Below are positions 38,536-47,557 of a stretch of DNA of 53,784 nt, piece by piece; the first letter of the stretch is position 1, and the number at the start of each line of letters is the position of its first letter. Below the pieces are notes generated by a model that saw nothing but the letters and a program-made list of their open reading frames with translations, did not search any database and was not told where the DNA came from. A program made the translations under genes and the position numbers. The stretch lies in NCBI GenBank assembly GCA_945878995.1, contig CAMCUN010000020.1:1-53784 (forward strand). Reading direction: 5' to 3'. Source of the stretch: Polaromonas sp. YR568. GTDB lineage: Bacteria; Pseudomonadota; Gammaproteobacteria; Burkholderiales; Burkholderiaceae_C.

Positions 38536-39426
38536 TCAGAGTATTTCTTGGAGCATGCGGTCCACGCCTTGTTGCCAAGGCGGCAGGCGAAGCCCAAAGG
38601 CCGTTTGCAAACGGGTGGTATCAAGGCGTGAATTCAAAGGCCTGCGGGCCGCCGTCTGGAAGACACTGCTGGCCACAGCACGCACTTCGCGCACCTTGAA
38701 AGGCAACTCGGGTTTGATCAAGCGGGCCTGCATCAACACATGCTCGGCGTAGCCATGCCAAGAGGTTTCGCCGGCGGCACTCAAGTGATACAAGCCCGCC
38801 AGCTCGGGGCGGCGCAGCGCTTCGGGCCAGGCCAGTGCCGTGAGGTCGGCCAGCAGTTCAGCGCCCGTGGGCGCGCCCACCTGGTCGTCAATCACGGTGA
38901 GCAACTCGCGCTCTTGGGCTAGGCGCAGCATGGTTTTGGCAAAGTTGCCGCCGCGCGCGGCGTAGACCCAACTGGTGCGCCAAATCAGGTGGCGGCTGCA
39001 GGCACTGGCCACGGCCTGCTCGCCCTCCAGCTTGGTTTGGCCGTAGACACTGAGGGGGGCGCAGCTGTCGGCCTCCAGCCAGGGGCGGGTGCCGCTGCCG
39101 TCAAAGACGTAATCGGTGCTGAAGTGCACCATCCAGGCGCCCAGGCTTTGAGCCTCGCGGGCCAGCACGCCGGGCGCGGTGGCGTTGATCAGGCGGGCCA
39201 GCTCGGGCTCGCTTTCAGCCTTGTCGACGGCCGTGTGCGCTGCGGCATTGACGATGAGCTGCGGCTGCACGAGGCGAACAGTCTGCGCCAAGCCTTCGGG
39301 CCGGGTGAAATCGCCACACAAGTCTGTGCTGTCGTGGTCCAGCGCCACCACCTCACCCAGGCCCGCCAAGCTGCGCTGGAGCTCCCAGCCGACCTGGCCG
39401 CCCTTGCCGAACAACAAAATCTTCAC
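38536..39426 (-). CDS. rfbD: dTDP-4-dehydrorhamnose reductase
   Basis: Last step of dTDP-L-rhamnose synthesis, NAD(P)H-dependent; 296 residues from the GTG at 39426, which overlaps the rfbB stop (GTGA). Rossmann motif [24 protein letters not shown] and the catalytic YGQTKLEGE (YxxxK) are clear. An in-frame start at 39456 would lie inside rfbB. Confidence 0.97.
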   Translation of the reverse strand: MKILLFGKGGQVGWELQRSLAGLGEVVALDHDSTDLCGDFTRPEGLAQTVRLVQPQLIVNAAAHTAVDKAESEPELARLINATAPGVLAREAQSLGAWMVHFSTDYVFDGSGTRPWLEADSCAPLSVYGQTKLEGEQAVASACSRHLIWRTSWVYAARGGNFAKTMLRLAQERELLTVIDDQVGAPTGAELLADLTALAWPEALRRPELAGLYHLSAAGETSWHGYAEHVLMQARLIKPELPFKVREVRAVASSVFQTAARRPLNSRLDTTRLQTAFGLRLPPWQQGVDRMLQEIL

Positions 39427-40493
39427 GCCGCCTGCCCGTACTGCGCCTGCACCCACTCGCGGTAAGCGCCGCTTTGCACGCGCGCGACCCAGCCCGGGTG
39501 GTCCAGGTACCAGCTCACGGTCTGGCGGATGCCGGTGTCAAAGGTTTCGGCGGGTTTCCAACCCAGCTCGCCGTGCAGCTTGCGCGCATCGATGGCGTAG
39601 CGGCGGTCGTGGCCTGGCCGGTCTGTGACGTGGGTGATCTGGCCCCGGTAGCTCAGGCCGCCTGCGCGCGGCTGCATCTCGTCGAGCAGGTCACACACGG
39701 TGTGCACGATCTCGATGTTGGCTTTTTCATTCCAGCCGCCCACGTTGTAGACCTCGCCCAAGCGGCCGGCCTGCAGCACACGGCGGATGGCGCTGCAATG
39801 GTCTTTGACGTAGAGCCAATCGCGGATTTGCATGCCGTCGCCATACACCGGAAGCAGCTTGCCCGCCAAGGCGTTGACGATCATCAGGGGGATGAGTTTT
39901 TCAGGGAAGTGAAATGGCCCGTAGTTGTTGCTGCAGTTGGTGGTGAGCACCGGCAGGCCGTAGGTGTGGTGGTAGGCCCGCACCAGGTGGTCGCTGGCCG
40001 CCTTGCTGGCGCTGTAGGGGCTGTTGGGCTGGTAGCGGTGGCTCTCCGTGAAGGCGGCCTCCCCAGGCCCCAGTGAGCCGTAGACCTCGTCAGTGGAGAC
40101 ATGCAAAAACCTGAAAGCCTGCTGCGCGCCACTGGCCAGCCCGCCCCAATAGGCCCGCACCGCTTCCAGCAGTTTGAAAGTGCCCATGACATTGGTTTGA
40201 ACAAAGGCCTCAGGCCCAGAGATGGACCGGTCCACATGTGACTCGGCCGCAAAGTTCAGCACCGCACGGGGCTGGTGCTCGGCCAGCAAGCGCGTGACGA
40301 GTTCGGCATCGGCCATGTCACCATGGACAAACACATGGCGGCTGTCGCCGGACAGGCTGGCCAGGGTTTCCAAGTTGCCTGCGTAGGTCAATTTATCGAG
40401 GTTGACGACCGACTCCGCTTGCGGCTCGGCCAGCCAGTCCAAGACAAAGTTACCGCCTATGAAGCCGGCACCGCCGGTCACCAAAATTGTCAT
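39423..40493 (-). CDS. rfbB: dTDP-glucose 4,6-dehydratase
   Basis: Second step of dTDP-L-rhamnose synthesis; 356 residues. NAD-binding [10 protein letters not shown] (7-16), catalytic STDEVYG and [11 protein letters not shown] (YxxxK), and NCSNNYGP are diagnostic of RmlB. First gene of the rmlBDAC operon. The product feeds surface polysaccharide or O-antigen, but no glycosyltransferases are present here. The 170 bases upstream hold no promoter I could fix. Confidence 0.98.
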   Translation of the reverse strand: MTILVTGGAGFIGGNFVLDWLAEPQAESVVNLDKLTYAGNLETLASLSGDSRHVFVHGDMADAELVTRLLAEHQPRAVLNFAAESHVDRSISGPEAFVQTNVMGTFKLLEAVRAYWGGLASGAQQAFRFLHVSTDEVYGSLGPGEAAFTESHRYQPNSPYSASKAASDHLVRAYHHTYGLPVLTTNCSNNYGPFHFPEKLIPLMIVNALAGKLLPVYGDGMQIRDWLYVKDHCSAIRRVLQAGRLGEVYNVGGWNEKANIEIVHTVCDLLDEMQPRAGGLSYRGQITHVTDRPGHDRRYAIDARKLHGELGWKPAETFDTGIRQTVSWYLDHPGWVARVQSGAYREWVQAQYGQAA

Positions 40494-40618
40494 GGCCTGA
40501 TTTCAAAAAGACAAGGGCTTGGCCAGCAGGCGACCAAGGTGAATCTCGCTCATTCTAAAGAGTCGCAGCGCCTTGGCTTTCAAGTGGACCGGCCATCACC
40601 TTCATTCGCACAGATCAG

Positions 40619-40642
40619 AAAAAACCCGCCAGCGGGCGGGTT
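40619..40642 (-). terminator. Intrinsic terminator of the winged-helix gene
   Basis: On the minus strand AACCCGCC, loop CGCT, GGCGGGTT, then TTTT. The stem occupies 40623-40630 and 40635-40642, 22 bases after the stop. Confidence 0.8.
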
Positions 40643-40664
40643 GTCAAGGGGTGGAGTTCAGAAC

Positions 40665-41021
40665 TCAGGCCGTGTGGGCTTGGCTCAAACACTGTCCGAG
40701 TTGGCTGAAGTACTGATCAGCCATAGGCGTGGGCTGGACGTACTTGATGCGGTTGTCTGCCTCGTCAGCCAGCAGCGAGATCATGCCTTTTTTGCGCAAG
40801 GACTTGAGTCGGCGGTGGGCCGTGGTGGACGACACGTCGGTGGACATGCCCATGGCTTGCAACACCGTGATTTGCTTGCCGCTGTGCCAAACCGTGGCAA
40901 ACAAATTGAACAAGCGCTCCTCGACGGGGTCCAGCACCGGAAAGTCGGGCAAGGCGCGCAGGCCCTGAACCAAGTCTAAGAAGCGAAGATAGGTTAAAGA
41001 ATGTGAACTTTGTGTGGACAT
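40665..41021 (-). CDS. Small winged-helix (MarR-like) DNA-binding protein
   Basis: A 118-residue predicted regulator. SGKQITVLQAMGMSTDVSST and HRRLKSLRKKGMISLLADEADNRIKYVQPT form a helix-turn-helix plus wing like MarR or other winged-helix proteins. No ligand domain or membrane segment is visible. The ATG at 41021 is preferred over one eight codons earlier. It is a single gene with its own terminator. Its promoter lies in a strikingly AT-rich stretch with two TATAAT boxes, so it may be an H-NS-silenced or horizontally acquired regulator. The targets are unknown. Confidence 0.7.
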   Translation of the reverse strand: MSTQSSHSLTYLRFLDLVQGLRALPDFPVLDPVEERLFNLFATVWHSGKQITVLQAMGMSTDVSSTTAHRRLKSLRKKGMISLLADEADNRIKYVQPTPMADQYFSQLGQCLSQAHTA

Positions 41022-41075
41022 GGCCAAATGTGAATCCCTGAGCAAAATCTTGTTATGGCGAAGACGAATCTTAGA

Positions 41076-41205
41076 AGATGTGATTATAGTAATTTATTGT
41101 CAGGAATAGTTTGGGAAATTTGCTTATCCGTAATTATAGATATTACGCTCATTTTATTGATTAAAATGGTTTTTCATATTACTAAATATTCTTATTTATT
41201 GAACG
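41076..41205. promoter_or_regulatory. AT-rich island with two TATAAT boxes and an inverted repeat
   Basis: About 130 bp of strongly AT-rich DNA in an otherwise GC-rich window. On the minus strand, TATAAT occurs at 41088-41083 and again at 41138-41133. The perfect inverted repeat CGTAAT-N7-ATTACG (41129-41147) overlaps the distal box. No good -35 was seen for either. A likely control region for the winged-helix gene and a plausible H-NS binding tract. Confidence 0.5.
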
Positions 41206-41487
41206 CTCAAGCTGCAATCCCAAAAGCAGATGGGGCCGCAGACAAGCCAGGCCAGGTCCGCGGGCTTGTTCTTCAAGGCTGGCGCTGCCCCCAAACCCAG
41301 GGCGACAAGCCTTCCCAGCGCTGACAGGCTGGAGTAGGCAACGCGCGGGGGCCTGCGCAGGCGAGAATGCTCAAGCCCGTGCCTAAAGCCCGGTATGACG
41401 CATGCCCGTCATGGGCCAAGCCATGGCGCAAAGTTCAAGCCATTGGCCGCGTCAAGCACTTCGTCAGGCCCAGGCACCCCATCAAGC
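41206..41487. other. Noncoding gap
   Basis: GC-rich sequence between the AT-rich island and the 3' end of the exported-protein gene. I see no credible gene, RNA or terminator; short open frames here lack ribosome-binding sites and recognisable composition. Confidence 0.5.
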
Positions 41488-42165
41488 TCAATCAAACTCC
41501 CGGGTCACACCCAGCGTCCAGATCGGCCCTCTGGGCCCGCTGGTACCGCTGATGGCTTGGGCCCGGCTGCCGTCCAGCGACCAGCCCTTGACCGGGGTCC
41601 AGCGCAGGCCCGCCCGTGCGAAATGCATGCCGTCTACCCGGTAACGCTCTGCCATGCCTTGCCAGTCGGCCATGAACCGCCAATCTAGCGACACGCCGCC
41701 CAAGGTGTCGTCGGGACCGCGTTGACGCAGCAGTCGCCCCAGGTTGAGGTGCAAGCGCACATCTTGAACCGCCTCCCAGGTGACCAAATCCATCGCCACG
41801 CTGCCTTGGTAATCTTGCGCGCTGCGGCCCTGCCAGAGGGGCGCCAGCGACAAGCCCACGGCCACGCCGGGTTGCAGTTCATGCGCCCACTTGACTTGCA
41901 CACCCCAGGCATGGGCCGTGGCGCGGTCATTTCGCAGCCGCTCCGTGCCCAGGCTCAATTCCACCTCACCGACCCTGCAGCCTGCGCCCGCACGCAGGGT
42001 GCGGACAGCCTCGGGGCCGGCAGCCCACCAGCCCTCTAGCTTGCAGTTGCCGGCATCGAGCATGGCCGCGTCATCCACGGCATGGTGACCGCCTGCGGCC
42101 ATGACGCCAAGGGGCAGCGCCAACAGAAAGAAGGAAATGCGTTGAATTGATTTTTGGAGTGTCAT
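41488..42165 (-). CDS. Exported protein of unknown function, possibly outer-membrane
   Basis: 225 residues with a signal peptide (RISFFLLALPLGVMAAG, cleavage near residue 24). The mature start GGHHAVDDAAMLDAGNCKLE is His/Asp-rich. The rest alternates polar and hydrophobic residues like outer-membrane beta-strands (VGEVELSLG, VQVKWAHEL, AVGLSLAPLW, GVSLDWRF, HFARAGLRW), and the end WTLGVTREFD resembles a barrel terminus. I recognise the N-terminal motif as recurring in betaproteobacteria but know no function. Divergent from the molybdopterin oxidoreductase, with 178 bp between them. Confidence 0.65.
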   Translation of the reverse strand: MTLQKSIQRISFFLLALPLGVMAAGGHHAVDDAAMLDAGNCKLEGWWAAGPEAVRTLRAGAGCRVGEVELSLGTERLRNDRATAHAWGVQVKWAHELQPGVAVGLSLAPLWQGRSAQDYQGSVAMDLVTWEAVQDVRLHLNLGRLLRQRGPDDTLGGVSLDWRFMADWQGMAERYRVDGMHFARAGLRWTPVKGWSLDGSRAQAISGTSGPRGPIWTLGVTREFD

Positions 42166-42343
42166 TTTTTGTGATCAAGGTTAAATAATTCTAGTCAAAA
42201 GAACCCATTGACGAGCCAATGCGCTAAAGACCTCATCCGTTTAAGCAGCGCCAAGACCAAGCGCTGTGCTCGACTGAAATGGCGCCCAAAATCTCTTGCA
42301 AAATAGGCCTTTTCCTGACCCCTTTTTTACCCAGGACACCGCC

Positions 42344-44425
42344 ATGCAAGCCACTGCGTCCGACGCTGCAGCCTCCCCACCGGTGCGCGGCGCTTGCCCG
42401 CACGACTGCCCGGACACCTGCGCGCTGCTCACCACCGTCGAAGGTGGCGTGGCCGTTCGCGTGCAAGGCAACCCCTTGCATGCGCACACCGCCGGCACCT
42501 TGTGCACCAAGGTCTCGCGCTACGCCGAGCGCAGCCACCACCCCGATCGCGTGCTCACGCCGCTCAAACGCAGCGGCCCCAAAGGCAGCGGCCAGTTCAC
42601 CCCCGTCAGCTGGGACCAGGCGCTGGACGACATTGCCGCCCGCCTGCGCGCCCTGCCCGATCCGCAAGCCGTGTTGCCCTACAGCTACGCCGGCACCATG
42701 GGCCTGGTGCAAGGCGAGGCCATGGCTGGGCGCTTTTTCAACCGGCTGGGCGCCTCGCAGCTGGACCGCACCATCTGCGCCTCCGCCGGTGGCGAGGGCT
42801 TGACGCAAACCCTGGGCGGCAAGGTGGGCATGAAGGTCGAGCACTTTGCCGACAGCCAACTCATCTTGATTTGGGGCAGCAACTCGATTGGCAGCAATTT
42901 GCATTTTTGGCGCCACGCGCAAGAGGCCAAGCGGCGCGGTGCCCAATTGGTGTGCATAGACCCCAGACGGAGTGAGACCGCCGACAAATGCCACACCCAC
43001 CTGCAGCTCATGCCCGGCACCGACGCCGCACTGGCGCTGGCGCTGATGCACGAGCTCATCACGCACGACTGGCTGGACCACGACTACATTGCGCGCTACA
43101 CCTTGGGCTGGGAAGGTTTGCGTGCGCGCGCCCTCGAATGGCCGCCCGAGCGGGCGGCCCAAGTCTGCGGCCTGCCAGTGGCGCAAATCACGCAACTGGC
43201 GCGCGACTACGGGCAAACCAAACCCGCAGCCATTCGCCTGAACTACGGCATGCAGCGCGTACACGGCGGCGGCAATGCCACCCGCGCGGTGGCCTGCCTG
43301 CCCGCGCTGGTGGGCGCGTGGCGCCACCGCGCAGGCGGGCTCTTGATGTCCAGCTCGGGCATGTTCCCGGTGCAGTCTGCCGCGCTGCAGCGGCCAGAGC
43401 TCAGGCGCGGGCCCAGCCGCACCATCAACATGAGCACCATAGGCCGCGACCTGCTGCAGCCCGCCAGCGCCAAATGGGGGCCGCGCATTGAGGCCCTCAT
43501 CGTCTACAACAGCAACCCCGTGGCCGTGGCGCCAGAGTCGGGCCAAGTGGTGCGCGGCTTCCAGCGTGAAGACCTTTTTACCGTGGTGCTGGAGCATTTT
43601 TTAACCGACACCGCCGACCACGCCGACTATGTGCTGCCCGCCACCACGCAGCTCGAGCACTGGGACATCCACAGCAGCTACGGCCACACCGACGTGCTGC
43701 TCAACCGCCCAGCCATTGCCCCCGTGGGCCAGGCCCGCAGCAACACCGATGTGTTCCGCCAGTTGGCCGCACGCATGGGCTTTGACGAACCCTGCTTTGC
43801 CGATGACGACGAGGCCTTGTGCCGCACGGCCTTTGGCGCGCACGTGGACTTCAAGGCGCTGCTGGAGCATGGCTTTGCCAGCCTGAAGGTGCCCGAGGCG
43901 CCCTATGCCGAGGGCGGCTTTCCCACGCCCAGCGGCCGCTGCGAATTTTTCAGCCAGCGCTTGGCCGACCAAGGCCTGGACGGCCTGCCCCACCATGTGC
44001 CCAACCGAGAGGCGGCGGGCAGCTCGGCGCGCTACCCGCTGGCCATGATCTCGCCGCCTGCGCGCAACTTTCTGAACTCCACTTTTGTGAATGTCAAAAG
44101 CCTGCGCGACATTGAGACCGAGCCCCTGCTTGAAATCCATGCGGACGATGCCCAAGCGCGCGGCATTCAGGACGGGGCGCTGGTGCGCATCTTCAACGAC
44201 AGAGGCAGCTACCACTGCCGCGCCCAGGTCAGCACACGCGCCCGGGCGGGCTTGGTGGTGGGCCTGGGCATTTGGTGGCGCAAGATGGGCATCCAACGCA
44301 CCAACGTGAACGAGCTGACCAGCCAGCACCTGAGCGATTTGGGCCGCGCGCCCGTGTTTTACGACTGCGCGGTGCAGGTGGAAAACGCCGCTGAGCTGCA
44401 AGAGGCCGCAGTGGTGCGCCCTTGA
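42344..44425 (+). CDS. Molybdopterin-dependent oxidoreductase (4Fe-4S, cytoplasmic)
   Basis: A 693-residue DMSO-reductase superfamily enzyme. The N-terminal 4Fe-4S site is C18, C22, C26 and C54 (CPHDCPDTC). The molybdopterin domains follow (IWGSNSIGSNLHFWRHAQEA, VCIDPRRSETAD, LPATTQLEHWDIHSSYGH). A C-terminal cofactor-binding domain includes LLEIHADDAQARGI. There is no Tat signal, so it is probably cytoplasmic and not a periplasmic respiratory enzyme. No electron-transfer partner subunit lies beside it. AGGA precedes the ATG at 42344. Substrate unknown. Confidence 0.88.
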   Translation: MQATASDAAASPPVRGACPHDCPDTCALLTTVEGGVAVRVQGNPLHAHTAGTLCTKVSRYAERSHHPDRVLTPLKRSGPKGSGQFTPVSWDQALDDIAARLRALPDPQAVLPYSYAGTMGLVQGEAMAGRFFNRLGASQLDRTICASAGGEGLTQTLGGKVGMKVEHFADSQLILIWGSNSIGSNLHFWRHAQEAKRRGAQLVCIDPRRSETADKCHTHLQLMPGTDAALALALMHELITHDWLDHDYIARYTLGWEGLRARALEWPPERAAQVCGLPVAQITQLARDYGQTKPAAIRLNYGMQRVHGGGNATRAVACLPALVGAWRHRAGGLLMSSSGMFPVQSAALQRPELRRGPSRTINMSTIGRDLLQPASAKWGPRIEALIVYNSNPVAVAPESGQVVRGFQREDLFTVVLEHFLTDTADHADYVLPATTQLEHWDIHSSYGHTDVLLNRPAIAPVGQARSNTDVFRQLAARMGFDEPCFADDDEALCRTAFGAHVDFKALLEHGFASLKVPEAPYAEGGFPTPSGRCEFFSQRLADQGLDGLPHHVPNREAAGSSARYPLAMISPPARNFLNSTFVNVKSLRDIETEPLLEIHADDAQARGIQDGALVRIFNDRGSYHCRAQVSTRARAGLVVGLGIWWRKMGIQRTNVNELTSQHLSDLGRAPVFYDCAVQVENAAELQEAAVVRP

Positions 44426-45534
44426 AAGCCTGGCTGGCGGCGCTGGCCTGCTTGAGCTTGAGCGGCTGCGCCAGCGTGGGCTACTACTGGCAGGCCGTCC
44501 ACGGGCACCTGAGCCTGATGCAAGCGAGTCGACCCATAGGGTCTTGGCTGCAAGACGAGACCACGCCCGAGCGGCTCAAAGCGCGGCTGGCGCTGGCCGC
44601 CCGCATGCGCGCCTTTGCCACCCAAGAGCTGGGTTTGCCCGACAACCGCAGCTACCAGAGCTATGCCGATCTGCAGCGCCCGGCCGCCGTGTGGAACGTG
44701 GTGGCTGCGCCCGAGTTGTCGCTGCGGCCCCACCGCTGGTGCTTTCCGGTGGCCGGCTGCGTCAGCTACAAAGGTTTTTTCAGCGAAACCCTGGCCCAGC
44801 AAGAGGCCCAAGCCTTAAGAGTACAAGGCTTAGAAGCCGTGGTGCAGCCCGTCCCGGCCTACTCCACCTTGGGCTGGCTGAACTGGGCCGGCGGCGATCC
44901 GCTGCTCAGCAGCTTCATTGGCCTGCCCGAGGGCGAGCTGGCGCGCCTGATTTTTCACGAGCTGGCGCACCAGGTGGTGTACGTGGCCGGGGACACCACC
45001 TTCAATGAATCTTTTGCCACCGCCGTGGAGCGCCTGGGCGGCGCGCGCTGGCTGGCCCAGTCCACGGGCGAGGTGCGCGCGCAGTTTGCCGCTTACGACG
45101 GGCGGCGCCAGCAGTTTCGCCAGCTCACCCAGGCGCTGCGGCGCGAGTTGGCTCAGGTGTATGGCGAAGCGGCCGCAGAACCCGCCCAGGCACCTAGGCT
45201 ACTGAGCGAAACCGAACGCCAGCGCTTGCTCGGCCTCAAGCAAGCGGCCATGGCGCGCTTCAAAGCGCGCTATGCCGAGCTCAAAACCAGCTGGGGGGGT
45301 TATGCGGGCTACGACGCCTGGGTGGCGCGCAGCAACAACGCCGCGCTGGCCGGGCTGGCCGAGTACGAAGACTTGACGCCCGCCTTTGAGGCCCTGTTCA
45401 AACGCGCTGGCAGCTGGGCGCTTTTTTACGACGAGGTGCGGCACCTCGCGCAGCTGCCCCAGCCCGAACGCCTGGCCCTGCTCAATGGCTTGGTGGGCCA
45501 GGGGGCACCCAGCGGCATGGCGGCCCTGCCTTGA
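44422..45534 (+). CDS. Predicted lipoprotein aminopeptidase (COG4324-like)
   Basis: A 370-residue predicted lipoprotein. The lipobox LSGC gives acylated Cys16. The metalloprotease motif HELAH (H179, E180, H183) is followed by NESFATAVE, whose glutamate could be the third zinc ligand. CFPVAGCVSYKGFFSE is a conserved block of this family. The TTG start overlaps the stop of the oxidoreductase gene (TTGA), so the two are co-translated. Annotated in relatives as putative aminopeptidase; the activity is not proven from sequence. Confidence 0.8.
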   Translation: MKAWLAALACLSLSGCASVGYYWQAVHGHLSLMQASRPIGSWLQDETTPERLKARLALAARMRAFATQELGLPDNRSYQSYADLQRPAAVWNVVAAPELSLRPHRWCFPVAGCVSYKGFFSETLAQQEAQALRVQGLEAVVQPVPAYSTLGWLNWAGGDPLLSSFIGLPEGELARLIFHELAHQVVYVAGDTTFNESFATAVERLGGARWLAQSTGEVRAQFAAYDGRRQQFRQLTQALRRELAQVYGEAAAEPAQAPRLLSETERQRLLGLKQAAMARFKARYAELKTSWGGYAGYDAWVARSNNAALAGLAEYEDLTPAFEALFKRAGSWALFYDEVRHLAQLPQPERLALLNGLVGQGAPSGMAALP

Positions 45535-45624
45535 TGGCAAGGGTCAGCTGTGCCAGTGGCGGCACAATCTGAACCACTGTACTTTCACTTCGACCTTGCA
45601 GACTCTTGAAGTTTGCCTCTTGCC

Positions 45625-45927
45625 ATGGCACAGATCCTCATTGAACGCGAACACCAACTCGGCCTGGAGCAGGCCCGCCGCACCGCCGCCCAGTGGGTGC
45701 AAGACGCCGAACACAAATTCGACATGCGCTGCGACTACCAGCCGGGCGAAGAAGCTGACGAGGTGAGCTTTTCACGCTCTGGCCTGTCGGGCACGCTGGC
45801 GGTCAGCGGCAGCACCTTTCGCCTGCAGGCGCAGCTTGGTTTTTTGCTCAGCGCCTTCAAAGACCGCATTGAAGCCGAGGTTCAGAAGAACCTGGACGAG
45901 CTGATTGCCACACACGCCAAGGCTTGA
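45625..45927 (+). CDS. Polyhydroxyalkanoic acid system family protein
   Basis: A 100-residue small protein of the PHA-granule-region family. EREHQLGLEQARRTAAQWVQ and FSRSGLSGTLAVSGSTFRLQ resemble this group, and the C-terminal helix (FLLSAFKDRIEAEVQKNLDE) is amphipathic. The name comes from genomic association with PHA genes; no PHA synthase is in the window. It lies 4 bases before the CoA-transferase gene, so they are probably co-transcribed. Confidence 0.7.
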   Translation: MAQILIEREHQLGLEQARRTAAQWVQDAEHKFDMRCDYQPGEEADEVSFSRSGLSGTLAVSGSTFRLQAQLGFLLSAFKDRIEAEVQKNLDELIATHAKA

Positions 45928-45931
45928 GCCC

Positions 45932-47137
45932 ATGAACACCGCTGTTGCACACGGCCCCTTGCAGGGGCTCAAGGTTATCGAAATGGGCCAGCTGATTGCC
46001 GGCCCCTTTGCCGCCAAGACCCTGTCCGACTTTGGCGCCGAGGTGGTCAAGATCGAGCCGCCAGGCGCGGGAGATCCGCTGCGCCAATGGCGCTTGGTCA
46101 AAGACGGCACCTCGGTATGGTGGCAGGTGCAGTCGCGCAACAAGCGTTCGGTGGCGCTGGATTTGCGCAAGCCTGAAGGCCAGGACATTGTGCGCCGGCT
46201 GGTGGCAGAGGCCGACGTGCTGATTGAGAACTTTAGACCCGGCGCCATGGAAGGCTGGGGCCTGGGCCCCGAGGTGCTGCAAGCACTCAACCCCCGGCTC
46301 ATCATGCTGCGCGTGAGCGGCTACGGCCAGACCGGCCCCTACCGCGACCGGCCCGGCTTTGGCGTGGTCGGTGAGGCCATGAGCGGTCTGCGCCACCTCA
46401 CCGGCGAGCCTGGCCGTGTGCCTGTGCGTGTGGGCGTGAGCATAGGCGACACGCTGGCCGCGCTCCATGGCGTGATTGGCATTTTGATGGCGCTGCACCA
46501 CCGCCACCGAAGCGGCCAGGGCCAGGTGATTGACGTGGCCTTGTATGAAGCCGTGTTCAATTGCATGGAAAGCCTGCTGCCCGAGTACAGCGCCTTTGGC
46601 GCGGTGCGCGGCCCGGCCGGCAGTGCCCTGCCCGGCATTGCGCCCACCAATGCCTACGTCTGCCAGGACGGCGGCTATGCGCTGGTGGCGGGCAATGGCG
46701 ACAGCATCTTCAAGCGCCTGATGCAGTGCATAGGCCGGCAGGACCTGGCCAGCGACCCGGAGCTGGCCAGCAACGCCGGCCGCGTCAAGCGCGTGCAAGA
46801 GTTGGATGCGGCCATTGGCGCTTGGACTGCCGAGCACACGGTGGACGAAGTGCTGGCGGCCCTGGCTAGCGCCGAAGTGCCTTCAGGAAAAATTTACACC
46901 GTGGCCGACATTGCGGCCGACGCCCACTATGCCGCGCGCGGCATGCTGGAACAAGTCACGCTGGACGACGGCAGCGCACTGACCGTGCCCGGCTTTGTGC
47001 CCAAGCTCTCGCTCACGCCGGGCGGCCACCACCGCAACGCGCCCGCGCTGGGCCAAGACACCGACGCGGTACTGCGCGAAGTGGGCCTGAGCGAGGTCCA
47101 AATTGCCGAGCTGCGCGCCCGGGGCGTGGTGGCCTGA
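45932..47137 (+). CDS. CaiB/BaiF family (family III) CoA-transferase
   Basis: A 401-residue CoA-transferase. LEVIELGQLIAGPFA-type GLKVIEMGQLIAGPFAAKT, GAEVVKIEPPGAGDPLR, RNKRSVALDLRKPEGQ and the glycine-rich SGYGQTGPYRDRPGF are family hallmarks. D173 in GVSIGDTLAAL is the catalytic aspartate that forms the acyl anhydride. The acyl substrates are unknown; formyl-CoA/oxalate, succinyl-CoA:mesaconate or bile acid-type members cannot be told apart here. Convergent with an acyl-CoA-binding protein 32 bases downstream. Confidence 0.92.
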   Translation: MNTAVAHGPLQGLKVIEMGQLIAGPFAAKTLSDFGAEVVKIEPPGAGDPLRQWRLVKDGTSVWWQVQSRNKRSVALDLRKPEGQDIVRRLVAEADVLIENFRPGAMEGWGLGPEVLQALNPRLIMLRVSGYGQTGPYRDRPGFGVVGEAMSGLRHLTGEPGRVPVRVGVSIGDTLAALHGVIGILMALHHRHRSGQGQVIDVALYEAVFNCMESLLPEYSAFGAVRGPAGSALPGIAPTNAYVCQDGGYALVAGNGDSIFKRLMQCIGRQDLASDPELASNAGRVKRVQELDAAIGAWTAEHTVDEVLAALASAEVPSGKIYTVADIAADAHYAARGMLEQVTLDDGSALTVPGFVPKLSLTPGGHHRNAPALGQDTDAVLREVGLSEVQIAELRARGVVA

Positions 47138-47169
47138 AGTAAAAAGCGCTCAGCCGCGGTCGGACGCGC

Positions 47170-47433
47170 TTAGTCCAGCGAGCCAATGAGCTCGATGTAC
47201 TGGCGCATGGCCTCGTCCTGAGCGCAGCCCTTGAGGCCATTCCACGCGTCCCACTTGGCGCGGGCCACGATGTCCGAAAAACCGGGCCGCGCTTGCGTGT
47301 TGTCACCATCGCTGCCTTGCTTGTAAAGCGCATACAGCTTGAGCAGCGTGGCGTTGTCGGGCCGCTCGGTGAGTTGTTGGGAATCGGTGCGGGCCTGCTC
47401 GAAGGCGGCTTGGAGCTCTGATGAAATGGTCAT
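47170..47433 (-). CDS. Acyl-CoA-binding protein
   Basis: An 87-residue ACBP-fold protein that binds medium and long acyl-CoA esters in the cytosol. LLKLYALYKQGSDGDN, RPGFSDIVARAKWDAWNGLKG and AMRQYIELI follow the eukaryotic ACBP pattern very closely. Bacterial ACBPs are patchily distributed. The gene sits beside a CoA-transferase and downstream of a REP cluster. ATG start at 47433. Confidence 0.93.
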   Translation of the reverse strand: MTISSELQAAFEQARTDSQQLTERPDNATLLKLYALYKQGSDGDNTQARPGFSDIVARAKWDAWNGLKGCAQDEAMRQYIELIGSLD

Positions 47434-47557
47434 GGCACCATGCTAGCGCAGGCCGACCCCTCAGCCTCACAGTCAAGCACACAGCTGGTGGGGATTCAAC
47501 ACAAATTCCAAAGGCAATGCCGCACACCTCCTGTGCAGGCGCTTGCCTTTTTTCTTT

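Noticed and set aside
41055..41324. Small plus-strand frame in the AT-rich island
   Set aside because: It lacks a ribosome-binding site, and its second half changes composition abruptly at the AT/GC boundary.
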